Positions 1-10,735 of a stretch of DNA of 64,000 nt are shown here, piece after piece. Source of the DNA: Ptiloglossa arizonensis (taxonomy: Eukaryota; Arthropoda; Insecta; Hymenoptera; Colletidae); the NCBI RefSeq assembly GCF_051014685.1, contig NW_027479752.1, positions 1-64,000 of the forward strand, read 5' to 3'. The notes below the pieces were generated by a model. That model was given only the letters and a program-made list of their open reading frames with translations, ran no database searches and was not told where the DNA came from. The stretch's first letter is position 1. The number at the start of each line of letters is the position of its first letter. The position numbers were made by a program, and so were the translations under genes.

Positions 1-818
1 GGTCATACCTTATACGTGATACGTCATACGTTATATGTTATACGTCATACGTTATACGTTATACGTTATACGTTATACGTTATACGTTATACGTTATACG
101 TTATACGTTATACATTGTACGTTATACGTTATACGTTATACGTTATACGTTACACGTTATACGTTATACGTTATACGTTATACGTCATACGTTATACGTT
201 ATACGTTATACGTTATACGATATACGTTATACGATATACGTTATATGTCATACGTTATACGTTATACGTTATACGTTATACGTTATACGTTGTACGTTAT
301 ACGTTATACGTTATACGTTATACGTTATACGTTATACGTTATACGTTATACGTTATACGTTATACGTTATACGTTATACGTTATACGTTATACGTTATAC
401 TTTATACGTTATACGTTATACGTCATACGTTATACGTTATACGTTATACGTTATACGTTATACGTTATACGTTACACGTTATACGTTATACGTTATACGT
501 TATACGTTATACGTTATACGTTATACGTTATACGTTATACGTTATACGTTATACGTTATACGTTATACGTTATACGTTTTACGTTATACGTTATACGTTA
601 TACGTTATACGTTATACGTTATACGTTATACGTTATACGTTATACGTTATACGTTATACGTTATACGTTATACGTTATACGTTATACGTTATACGTTATA
701 CGTTATACGTTATACGTTATACGTTATACGTTATACGTTATACGTTATACGTTATACGTTATACGTTATACGTTATACGTTATACGTTATACGTTATACG
801 TTATACGTTATACGTTAT
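1..818. repeat. Near-homogeneous monomer stretch, left edge
   Basis: This stretch is mostly consensus heptamers with sparse variants. The first 50 bases are a C cassette (GGTCATACC at 1, GTGATACGTC at 16). After it come scattered CGATATA, CGTTGTA and CGTTACA units, a CTTTATA at about 400 followed by CGTCATA, and a pure run from about 587 to 818. It lies left of the region that is repeated at 31.9 kb, so it belongs to the end of a preceding unit or to a homogenised spacer. Confidence 0.8.
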
Positions 819-974
819 ACTTTATACGTTATACGTTATACGTCATACGTTATACGTTATACGTTATACGTTATACGTTATACGTTACACGTTATACGTT
901 ATACGTTATACGTTATACGTTATACGTTATACGTTATACGTTATACGTTATACGTTATACGTTATACGTTATAC

Positions 975-1003
975 GTTTGACATTATACGCTATACGTTAA
1001 ACG
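975..1003. repeat. D cassette (GTTTGACATTATACG), family representative
   Basis: Four heptamers carry TTTGACA, a normal unit and usually a TTAAACG or TTAGACG unit. This first copy has TACGCTATACG where the others have TACGTTATACG. Copy A members start at 975, 1,528, 2,347, 2,767, 3,299, 3,614, 4,622, 5,014, 5,553, 5,868, 10,103 and 10,418. Copy B members start at 32,055, 32,496, 33,322, 33,721, 34,246, 35,653, 36,059, 36,633, 36,948, 40,518 and 40,819. Most are preceded by TTCTACG. The equivalent of 3,614 is missing in copy B. The cassette is confined to the first third of each 31-kb unit. It supplies most of the TGA stops that end + frames there. Confidence 0.85.
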
Positions 1004-1057
1004 TTATACGTTATACGTTATACGTTATACGATATACGTTATACGATATACGTTATA

Positions 1058-1178
1058 CATTATTCGTTATACGTTCTTCGTTACACGTTACAAGTTATAC
1101 GTTATACGTTATACGTTATAAGTTATACGTCATAAGTTATACGATCCACGTTATACGTTATACGAAATATGTAATACG
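1058..1178. repeat. E cassette (121 bp), family representative
   Basis: This dense cluster of variants reads in order: CATTATT, CGTTCTT, two CGTTACA, AGTTATA, three consensus units, AGTTATA, CGTCATA, AGTTATA, CGATCCA, then CGAAATATGTAATACG. Full copies lie at 1,058-1,178, 2,850-2,970, 5,097-5,217, 32,138-32,258, 33,804-33,924 and 36,142-36,262. All six are 121 bp and look identical by eye. The right half (AAGTTATACGATCCACG to GTAATACG) also follows many J cassettes (see J), so the two families share an ancestor block. Confidence 0.88.
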
Positions 1179-1582
1179 TTATACGTTATACGTTATACGT
1201 TATACGTTACACATTATACGTTTTACGATATACGTTATACGTTATACGTTATACGTTATACGTTATACGTTATACGTTACACGTTATACGTTATACGTTA
1301 TACGTTATACGTTATACGTTATACGTTATACGTTATACGTTATACGTTATACGTTATACGTTATACGTTATACGTTATACGTTATACGTTATACGTTATA
1401 CGTTATACGTTATACGTTATACGTTATACGTTATACGTTATACGTTATACGTTATACGTTATACGTTATACGTTATACGTTATACGTTATACGTTATACG
1501 TTATACGTTATACGTTCTACGTTATACGTTTGACATTATACGTTATACGTTAAACGTTATACGTTATACGTTATACCTTATA

Positions 1583-1967
1583 CGTTATACGTTATACGTT
1601 ATACGTTATACGTTATACGTTATACGTTATACGTTATACGTTATACGTTATACGTTATACGTTATACGTTATACGTTATACGTTATACGTTATACGTTAT
1701 ACGTTATACGTTATACGTTATACGTTATACGTTATACGTTATACGTTATACGTTATACGTTATACGTTATACGTTATACGTTATACGTTATACGTTATAC
1801 GTTATACGTTATACGTTATACGTTATACGTTATACGTTATACGTTATACGTTATACGTTATACGTTATACGTTATACGTTATACGTTATACGTTATACGT
1901 TATACGTTATACGTTATACGTTATACGTTATACGTTATACGTTATACGTTATACGTTATACGTTATA
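1583..1967. repeat. Perfect run of 55 heptamers
   Basis: This run between a CCTTATA unit and the B cassette has no substitution that I can see. The equivalent run in copy B carries a CTTTATA at about 32,669 and is shorter overall, which is consistent with the A/B offset falling from 31,080 to 30,968 (16 units) across this interval. Confidence 0.8.
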
Positions 1968-1970
1968 CGT

Positions 1971-2039
1971 CATAGGGTATACGTTATACGTTATACGTTA
2001 TGCGTTATACGTTATGCGTTATTCGTTTCACGTTATTCG
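1971..2039. repeat. B cassette (CATAGGGTATACG), family representative
   Basis: This 69-bp block begins CATAGGGTATACG, then has two TATGCG units separated by a consensus unit, TTATTCG, TTTCACG and TTATTCG. Members start at 1,971, 4,246, 8,866, 9,636 and 12,765 in copy A and at 32,939, 35,277, 39,295, 40,051 and 43,166 in copy B. A shorter form with only CATAGGGTAT, lacking the TATGCG and TTTCACG units, lies at 29,971, 61,324 and 63,830. B always follows a pure heptamer run of at least about ten units. Confidence 0.9.
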
Positions 2040-3717
2040 TTATACGTTATACGTTATACGTTATACGTTATACGTTATACGCTATACGTTATACGTTTTA
2101 CGTTACACGTTATACGTTATACGTTATACGTTATACGTTATACGTTATACGTCATACGTTATACGTTATACGGTATACGTTATACGTTATACGATATACG
2201 TTATACGATATACTTTATACGTTATTCGTTATACGTTCTTCGTTACACGTTATACGTTATACGTTATGCGTTATACGTTTTACGTTATTCGTTATACGTT
2301 ATACGTTATACGTTATACGTTATACGTTATACGTTCTACGTTATACGTTTGACATTATACGTTATACGTTAAACGTTATACGTTATACGTTATACCTTAT
2401 ACGTTATACGTTATACGTTATACGTTATACGTTATACGTTATACGTTATACGTTATACGTTATACGTTATACGTTAGACGTCATACGTTATACGTTATAC
2501 GTTATACGTTATACGATATACGTTATACGATATACGTTATACGTCATACGTTATACGTTATACGATATACGTTATACGTTATTCGTTATACGTTATACGT
2601 TATACGTTATACGTTATACGTTATACGTTATACGTTATACGTTATACGTTATACGTTATACGTTATACGTTATACGTTATACGTTATACGTTATACGTTA
2701 TACGTTATACGTTATACGTTATACGTTATACGTTATACGTTATACGTTATACGTTATACGTTATACGTTTGACATTATACGTTATACGTTAAACGTTATA
2801 CGTTATACGTTATACGTTATACGATATACGTTATACGATATACGTTATACATTATTCGTTATACGTTCTTCGTTACACGTTACAAGTTATACGTTATACG
2901 TTATACGTTATAAGTTATACGTCATAAGTTATACGATCCACGTTATACGTTATACGAAATATGTAATACGTTATACGTTATACGTTATACGTTATACGTT
3001 ACACATTATACGTTTTACGATATACGTTATACGTTATACGTTATACGTTATACGTTATACGTTACACGTTATACGTTATACGTTATACGTTATACGTTAT
3101 ACGTTATACGTTATACGTTATACGTTATACGTTATACGTTATACGTTATACGTTATACGTTATACGTTATACGTTATACGTTATACGTTATACGTTATAC
3201 GTTATACGTTATACGTTATACGTTATACGTTATACGTTATACGTTATACGTTATACGTTATACGTTATACGTTATACGTTATACGTTCTACGTTATACGT
3301 TTGACATTATACGTTATACGTTATACGTTATACGTTATACGTTATACGTTATACGTTATACGTTATACGTTATACGTTATACGTTATACGTTATACGTTA
3401 TACGTTATACGTTATACGTTATACGTTATACGTTATACGTTATACGTTATACGTTATACGTTATACGTGATACGTTATACGTTATACGTAATATGTAATA
3501 CGTCATACGTTATACGTTATACGGTATACGTTATACGTTATACGTTATACGTGATACGTTATACGTTATACGTTATACGTAATACGTTATACGTTATACG
3601 TTCTACGTTATACGTTTGACATTATACGTTATACGTTAGACGTTATACGTTATACGTTATACGTTATAAATTATACGTTATACGTTACACGTTATACGTT
3701 ATACGTTATACGTTACA

Positions 3718-4242
3718 CGTTATACGTTATACGTTATACGTTATACGTTATACGTTATACGTTATACGTTATACGTTATACGTTATACGTTATACGTTAT
3801 ACGTTATACGTTATACGTTATACGTTATACGTTATACGTTATACGTTATACGTTATACGTTATACGTTATACGTTATACGTTATACGTTATACGTTATAC
3901 GTTATACGTTATACGTTATACGTTATACGTTATACGTTATACGTTATACGTTATACGTTATACGTTATACGTTATACGTTATACGTTATACGTTATACGT
4001 TATACGTTATACGTTATACGTTATACGTTATACGTTATACGTTATACGTTATACGTTATACGTTATACGTTATACGTTATACGTTATACGTTATACGTTA
4101 TACGTTATACGTTATACGTTATACGTTATACGTTATACGTTATACGTTATACGTTATACGTTATACGTTATACGTTATACGTTATACGTTATACGTTATA
4201 CGTTATACGTTATACGTTATACGTTATACGTTATACGTTATA
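3718..4242. repeat. Perfect run of 75 heptamers
   Basis: This uninterrupted consensus run of 525 bp lies between a CGTTACA unit and the B cassette at 4,246. In copy B the equivalent run (34,546-35,276) has 104 units, so this is one of the sites that differ most in length between the two 31-kb units. Confidence 0.88.
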
Positions 4243-4245
4243 CGT

Positions 4246-5935
4246 CATAGGGTATACGTTATACGTTATACGTTATGCGTTATACGTTATGCGTTATTCG
4301 TTTCACGTTATTCGTTATACGTTATACGTTATACGTTATACGTTATACGTTATACGCTATACGTTATACGTTTTACGTTACACGTTATACGTTATACGTT
4401 ATACGTTATACGTTATACGTTATACGTCATACGTTATACGTTATACGGTATACGTTATACGTTATACGATATACGTTATACGATATACTTTATACGTTAT
4501 TCGTTATACGTTCTTCGTTACACGTTATACGTTATACGTTATGCGTTATACGTTTTACGTTATTCGTTATACGTTATACGTTATACGTTATACGTTATAC
4601 GTTATACGTTCTACGTTATACGTTTGACATTATACGTTATACGTTAAACGTTATACGTTATACGTTATACCTTATACGTTATACGTTATACGTTATACGT
4701 TATACGTTATACGTTATACGTTATACGTTATACGTTATACGTTATACGTTAGACGTCATACGTTATACGTTATACGTTATACGTTATACGATATACGTTA
4801 TACGATATACGTTATACGTCATACGTTATACGTTATACGATATACGTTATACGTTATTCGTTATACGTTATACGTTATACGTTATACGTTATACGTTATA
4901 CGTTATACGTTATACGTTATACGTTATACGTTATACGTTATACGTTATACGTTATACGTTATACGTTATACGTTATACGTTATACGTTATACGTTATACG
5001 TTATACGTTATACGTTTGACATTATACGTTATACGTTAAACGTTATACGTTATACGTTATACGTTATACGATATACGTTATACGATATACGTTATACATT
5101 ATTCGTTATACGTTCTTCGTTACACGTTACAAGTTATACGTTATACGTTATACGTTATAAGTTATACGTCATAAGTTATACGATCCACGTTATACGTTAT
5201 ACGAAATATGTAATACGTTATACGTTATACGTTATACGTTATACGTTACACATTATACGTTTTACGATATACGTTATACGTTATACGTTATACGTTATAC
5301 GTTATACGTTACACGTTATACGTTATACGTTATACGTTATACGTTATACGTTATACGTTATACGTTATACGTTATACGTTATACGTTATACGTTATACGT
5401 TATACGTTATACGTTATACGTTATACGTTATACGTTATACGTTATACGTTATACGTTATACGTTATACGTTATACGTTATACGTTATACGTTATACGTTA
5501 TACGTTATACGTTATACGTTATACGTTATACGTTATACGTTCTACGTTATACGTTTGACATTATACGTTATACGTTATACGTTATACGTTATACGTTATA
5601 CGTTATACGTTATACGTTATACGTTATACGTTATACGTTATACGTTATACGTTATACGTTATACGTTATACGTTATACGTTATACGTTATACGTTATACG
5701 TTATACGTTATACGTTACACGTGATACGTTATACGTTATACGTAATATGTAATACGTCATACGTTATACGTTATACGTTATACGTTATACGTTATACGTT
5801 ATACGTTATACGTTATACGTTATACGTTATACGTAATACGTTATACGTTATACGTTCTACGTTATACGTTTGACATTATACGTTATACGTTAGACGTTAT
5901 ACGTTATACGTTATACGTTATAAATTATACGTTAT
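4246..5935. repeat. 2,275-bp sub-repeat, second copy (truncated)
   Basis: This copy repeats the landmarks of 1,971-3,681: B 4,246, D 4,622, GACGTC 4,752, D 5,014, E 5,097, D 5,553, D 5,868, TATAAATT 5,919. The CGGTATACG and GTGATACG units found at about 3,521-3,560 in the first copy are missing, and similarity stops near 5,935 where the first copy enters its pure tail. The copy B equivalent is 35,277-37,015. Confidence 0.87.
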
Positions 5936-6029
5936 ACGTTATACGTTATACGTTATACGTTATACGTTATACGTTATACGTCATACGTTATACGTTATAC
6001 GTTATACGTTATACGTTATACGTTATACG

Positions 6030-7204
6030 TTACACGTTATACGTTATACGTTATACGTTATACGTTATACGTTATACGTTATACGTTATACGTTATACGT
6101 TATACGTTAGACGTCATACGTTATACGTTATACGTTATACGTTATACGATATACGTCATACGATATACGTTATACGTCATACGTTATACGTTATACGTTA
6201 TACGTTATACGATATACGTTATACGTTATTCGTTATACGTTATACGTTATAGGCTATACGTTATACGTTATACGTTATACGTTATACGTTATACGTTATA
6301 CGTTATACGTTATACGTTGTACGTTATACGTTGTACGTTATACGTTATACGTTATACGTTATACGTTATACGTTATACGTTATACGTTATACGTTATACG
6401 TTATACGTTATACGTTATACGTTATACGTTATACGTTATACGTTATACGTTATACGTTACATGCTATACGTTATACGTTATACGTTATACGCTGTACGTT
6501 ATACGTTATACGTTATACGTTATACGTTATACGTTATACGTTATACGTTATACGTTATACGTTATACGTTATACGTTATACGTTATAAGTTACATGCTAT
6601 ACGTTATACGTTATACGTTATACGTTATACGTTATACGTTATACGTTATACGTTATACGTTATACGTTATACGTTATACGTTACACGTTATACGTTATAC
6701 GTTATACGTTATACGTTATACGTTATACGTTATACGTTATACGTTATACGTTATACGTTAGACGTCATACGTTATACGTTATACGTTATACGTTATACGA
6801 TATACGTCATACGATATACGTTATACGTCATACGTTATACGTTATACGTTATACGTTATACGATATACGTTATACGTTATTCGTTATACGTTATACGTTA
6901 TAGGCTATACGTTATACGTTATACGTTATACGTTATACGTTATACGTTATACGTTATACGTTATACGTTGTACGTTATACGTTGTACGTTATACGTTATA
7001 CGTTATACGTTATACGTTATACGTTATACGTTATACGTTATACGTTATACGTTATACGTTATACGTTATACGTTATACGTTATACGTTATACGTTATACG
7101 TTATACGTTACATGCTATACGTTATACGTTATACGTTATACGCTGTACGTTATACGTTATACGTTATACGTTATACGTTATACGTTATACGTTATACGTT
7201 ATAC
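6030..7204. repeat. 651-bp tandem duplication, copy A only
   Basis: Landmarks repeat exactly 651 bp (93 units) apart: TTACACG 6,030 and 6,681; GACGTC 6,110 and 6,761; TATAGGCTATACG at about 6,250 and 6,901; TTGTACG 6,317 region and 6,968 region; TTACATGC 6,460 and 7,111; CGCTGTACG 6,489 and 7,140. Copy B has this segment once (about 37,110-37,640), and the A/B offset drops from 31,080 to 30,429 across it, a difference of exactly 651. The flanks then diverge: ATAAGTTACATGC after the first copy, a J cassette after the second. Confidence 0.92.
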
Positions 7205-8590
7205 GTTATACGTAATATGTAATGCGTCATACGTTTTAAGTTATTCGTTATACGTTTTTCGTTACAACTTATACGTTATACGTTATACGTTATACGTTAT
7301 ACGTTATACGTTACATGCTATACGTTATACGTTATACGTTATACGTTATACGTTATACTTTATACGTTATACGTTATACGTTGTACGTTATACGTTGTAC
7401 GTTATACGTTATACGTTATACGTTATACGTTATACGTTATACGTTCTACGTTATACGTTATACGTTATACGTTATACGTAATACGTTATACGTTATACGT
7501 AATATGTAATGCGTCATACGTTTTACGTTATTCGTTATACGTTTTTCGTTACAACTTATACGTTATACGTTATACGTTATACGTTATACGTTATACGTTA
7601 CATGCTATACGTTATACGTTATACGTTATACGTTATACGTTATACTTTATACGTTATACGTTATACGTTGTACGTTATACGTTGTACGTTATACGTTATA
7701 CGTTATACGTTATACGTTATACGTTATACGTTATACGTTATACGTTATACGTTATAAGTTACATGCTATACGTTATACGTTATACGTTATACGTTATACG
7801 TTATACGTTATACGTTATACGTTATACGTTATACGTTATACGTTATACGTTATACGTTATACGTTATACGTTATACGTTATACGTTATACGTTATACGTT
7901 ATACGTTATACGTTATACGTTATACGTTATACGTTATACGTTATACGTTATACGTTATACGTTATACGTTATACGTTATACGTTATACGTCATACGTTAT
8001 ACGTTATACGTTATACGTTATACGATATACGTTATACGATATACGTTATACGTCATACGTTATACGTTATACGTTATACGTTATACGATATACGTTATAC
8101 GATATACGTTATACGTCATACGTTATACGTTATACGTTATACGTTATACGTTATACGTTATACGTTATACGTTATACGTTATACGTTATACGTTATACGT
8201 TATACGTTATACGTTATACGTTAGACGTCATACGTTATACGTTATACGTTATACGTTATACGATATACGTCATACGATATACGTTATACGTCATACGTTA
8301 TACGTTATACGTTATACGTTATACGATATACGTTATACGTTATTCGTTATACGTTATACGTTATAGGCTATACGTTATACGTTATACGTTATACGTTATA
8401 CGTTATACGTTATACGTTATACGTTATACGTTATACGTTGTACGTTATACGTTATACGTTATACGTTATACGTTATACGTTATACGTTATACGTTATACG
8501 TTATACGTTATACGTTATACGTTATACGTTATACGTTATACGTTATACGTTACATGCTATACGTTATACGTTATACGTTATACGTTATTC
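7205..8590. repeat. Zone 3 of copy A: J(caactt) pair and CATGC/CGATATA zone
   Basis: Two J cassettes of a private subtype (ACAACTT in place of ACAAGTT) have their ATG at 7,222 and 7,509, 287 bp apart; the first also has TTTTAAG for TTTTACG. They alternate with TTACATGC units at about 7,311, 7,602, 7,761 and 8,550 and with paired TTGTACG units. From 7,781 to about 7,988 the array is pure. A series of CGATATA/CGTCATA pairs follows (8,020-8,300), then GACGTC at 8,224 and TATAGGC at about 8,363. The copy B equivalent is 37,640-39,019. Confidence 0.8.
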
Positions 8591-9780
8591 GTTATACGTT
8601 ACACGTTACACGTTATACGTTACACGTTATACGTTACGCGTTATACGTTACACGTTATACGTTACACGTTATACGTTACACGTTATACGTTATACGTTAT
8701 ACGTTATACGTTATACGTTATACGTTATACGTTATACGTTATACGTTATACGTTATACATTATACGTTATACGTTATACGTTATACGTTATACGTTATAC
8801 GTTATACGTTATACGTTATACGTTATACGTTATACGTTATACGTTATACGTTATACGTTATACGTCATAGGGTATACGTTATACGTTATACGTTATGCGT
8901 TATACGTTATGCGTTATTCGTTTCACGTTATTCGTTATACGTTATACGTTATACGTTATACGTTATACGTTATACGCTATACGTTATACGTTTTACGTTA
9001 CACGTTATACGTTATACGTTATACGTTATACGTTATACGTAATACGTTATACGTTATACGTTATACGTTATACGTTATACGTTATACGTTATACGATATA
9101 CGTTATACGTTATTCGTTATACGTTATACGTTATAGGCTATACGTTATACGTTATACGTTATACGTTATACGTTATACGTTATACGTTATACGTTATACG
9201 TTATACGTCATACGTTATACGTTATACGTTATACGTTATACGTTATACGTTATACGATATACGTTATACGATATACGTTATACGTCATACGTTATACGTT
9301 ATACGTTATACGTTATACGTTATACGTTATACGTTATACGTTATACGTTATACGTTATACGTTATTCGTTATACGTTACACGTTACACGTTATACGTTAC
9401 ACGTTATACGTTACGCGTTATACGTTACACGTTATACGTTACACGTTATACGTTACACGTTATACGTTATACGTTATACGTTATACGTTATACGTTATAC
9501 GTTATACGTTATACGTTATACGTTATACATTATACGTTATACGTTATACGTTATACGTTATACGTTATACGTTATACGTTATACGTTATACGTTATACGT
9601 TATACGTTATACGTTATACGTTATACGTTATACGTCATAGGGTATACGTTATACGTTATACGTTATGCGTTATACGTTATGCGTTATTCGTTTCACGTTA
9701 TTCGTTATACGTTATACGTTATACGTTATACGTTATACGCTATACGTTATACGTTTTACGTTACACGTTATACGTTATAC
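8591..9780. repeat. 770-777-bp duplication carrying the MluI/TACACG cassette
   Basis: Two copies of a module run MluI cassette, pure run, CATTATACG, pure run, B cassette, TTTTACG, TTACACG. ACGCGT sites at 8,636 and 9,413 are 777 bp apart; B cassettes at 8,866 and 9,636 are 770 bp apart. The cassette at 8,596-8,680 alternates TACACG with TATACG, giving a local 14-bp period around the single TACGCG unit. A third MluI cassette is at about 12,544-12,630 (ACGCGT 12,584). Copy B equivalents have ACGCGT at 39,065, 39,842 and 42,985. These are the only ACGCGT sites I found. Confidence 0.9.
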
Positions 9781-10735
9781 GTTATACGTTATACGTTATA
9801 CGTTATACGTTATACGTCATACCTTATACGTTATACGGTATACGTTATACGTTATACGATATACGTTATACGATATACGTTATACGTTATTCGTTATACG
9901 TTCTTCGTTACACGTTATACGTTATACGTTATGCGTTATACGTTATACGTTATACGTTATACGTTATACGTTATACGTTATACGTTATACGTTATACGTT
10001 ATACGTTATACGTTATACGTTATACGTTATACGTTATACGTTATACGTTATACGTTATACGTTATACGTTATACGTTATACGTTATACGTTCTACGTTAT
10101 ACGTTTGACATTATACGTTATACGTTATACGTTATACGTTATACGTTATACGTTATACGTTATACGTTATACGTTATACGTTATACGTTATACGTTATAC
10201 GTTATACGTTATACGTTATACGTTATACGTTATACGTTATACGTTATACGTTATACGTTATACGTTACACGTGATACGTTATACGTTATACGTAATATGT
10301 AATACGTCATACGTTATACGTTATACGTTATACGTTATACGTTATACGTTATACGTTATACGTTATACGTTATACGTTATACGTAATACGTTATACGTTA
10401 TACGTTCTACGTTATACGTTTGACATTATACGTTATACGTTAGACGTTATACGTTATACGTTATACGTTATAAATTATACGTTATACGTTATACGTTATA
10501 CGTTATACGTTATACGTTATACGTTATACGTCATACGTTATACGTTATACGTTATACGTTATACGTTATACCTTATACGTTATACGGTATACGTTATACG
10601 TTATACGATATACGTTATACGATATACGTTATACGTTATTCGTTATACGTTCTTCGTTACACGTTATACGTTATACGTTATGCGTTATACGTTTTACGTT
10701 ATTCGTTATACGTTATACGTTATACGTTACACGTT
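9781..10735. repeat. Linker with two D cassettes
   Basis: Variants in order: GTCATACC, CGGTATACG, CGATATA pair, TTCTTCG, TATGCG, a pure run (about 9,939-10,090), TTCTACG, D at 10,103, GTGATACG, GTAATATGTAATACG, D at 10,418, TATAAATT and a second CGGTATACG/CGATATA/TTCTTCG group. Its D-to-TATAAATT part resembles 5,553-5,935, so zone 2 material was re-used here. Copy B has a CTTTATA at about 40,650 and is 14 bp shorter. Confidence 0.78.

Larger units (their letters stand above)
1971..4245. repeat. 2,275-bp sub-repeat, first copy
   Basis: The interval runs from one B cassette to the next. Landmarks in order: B (1,971), TTTTACG/TTACACG, CGGTATACG, CGATATA pairs, TTCTTCG, D (2,347), GACGTC (2,477), D (2,767), E (2,850), D (3,299), D (3,614), TATAAATT (3,665), then a pure tail. 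The same order follows at 4,246 with an offset of 2,275, falling to 2,254 after the second D. In copy B the B-to-B distance is 2,338 (32,939 to 35,277), because the pure tail is longer there. Confidence 0.9.
819..6029. repeat. Zone 2 of copy A: D/E/B cassette zone
   Basis: This zone is defined by D, E and B cassettes separated by pure heptamer runs. It contains D at 975, 1,528, 2,347, 2,767, 3,299, 3,614, 4,622, 5,014, 5,553 and 5,868, E at 1,058, 2,850 and 5,097, and B at 1,971 and 4,246. There are no J cassettes, and no C cassettes after base 50. Two GACGTC sites (2,477 and 4,752) mark equivalent points of the internal 2,275-bp repeat. I see nothing here except satellite. Confidence 0.85.

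Noticed and set aside
1..50. Window begins exactly at a C cassette and ends just before where another would start
   Set aside because: C is frequent and its left edge was set partly by the window start. The next C would be about 8 bp beyond the end by homology to 30,150. I take this as a coincidence of windowing, not a circular unit.
975..1003. Bacterial-type promoter: TTGACA in the D cassette with TATACG downstream
   Set aside because: TTGACA is present but the TATACG hexamers lie at spacings of 8 or 15 bp and match TATAAT poorly. TATA recurs every 7 bp through the window, and nothing downstream could be expressed.
16..1533. 505-codon + strand open frame, and about 190 similar ones
   Set aside because: All encode the same YVIRYTL heptad in any frame because the monomer lacks stops. 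Starts and ends are set by chance variants, frames overlap fully in two or three phases, and there is no codon bias or domain. Not genes.
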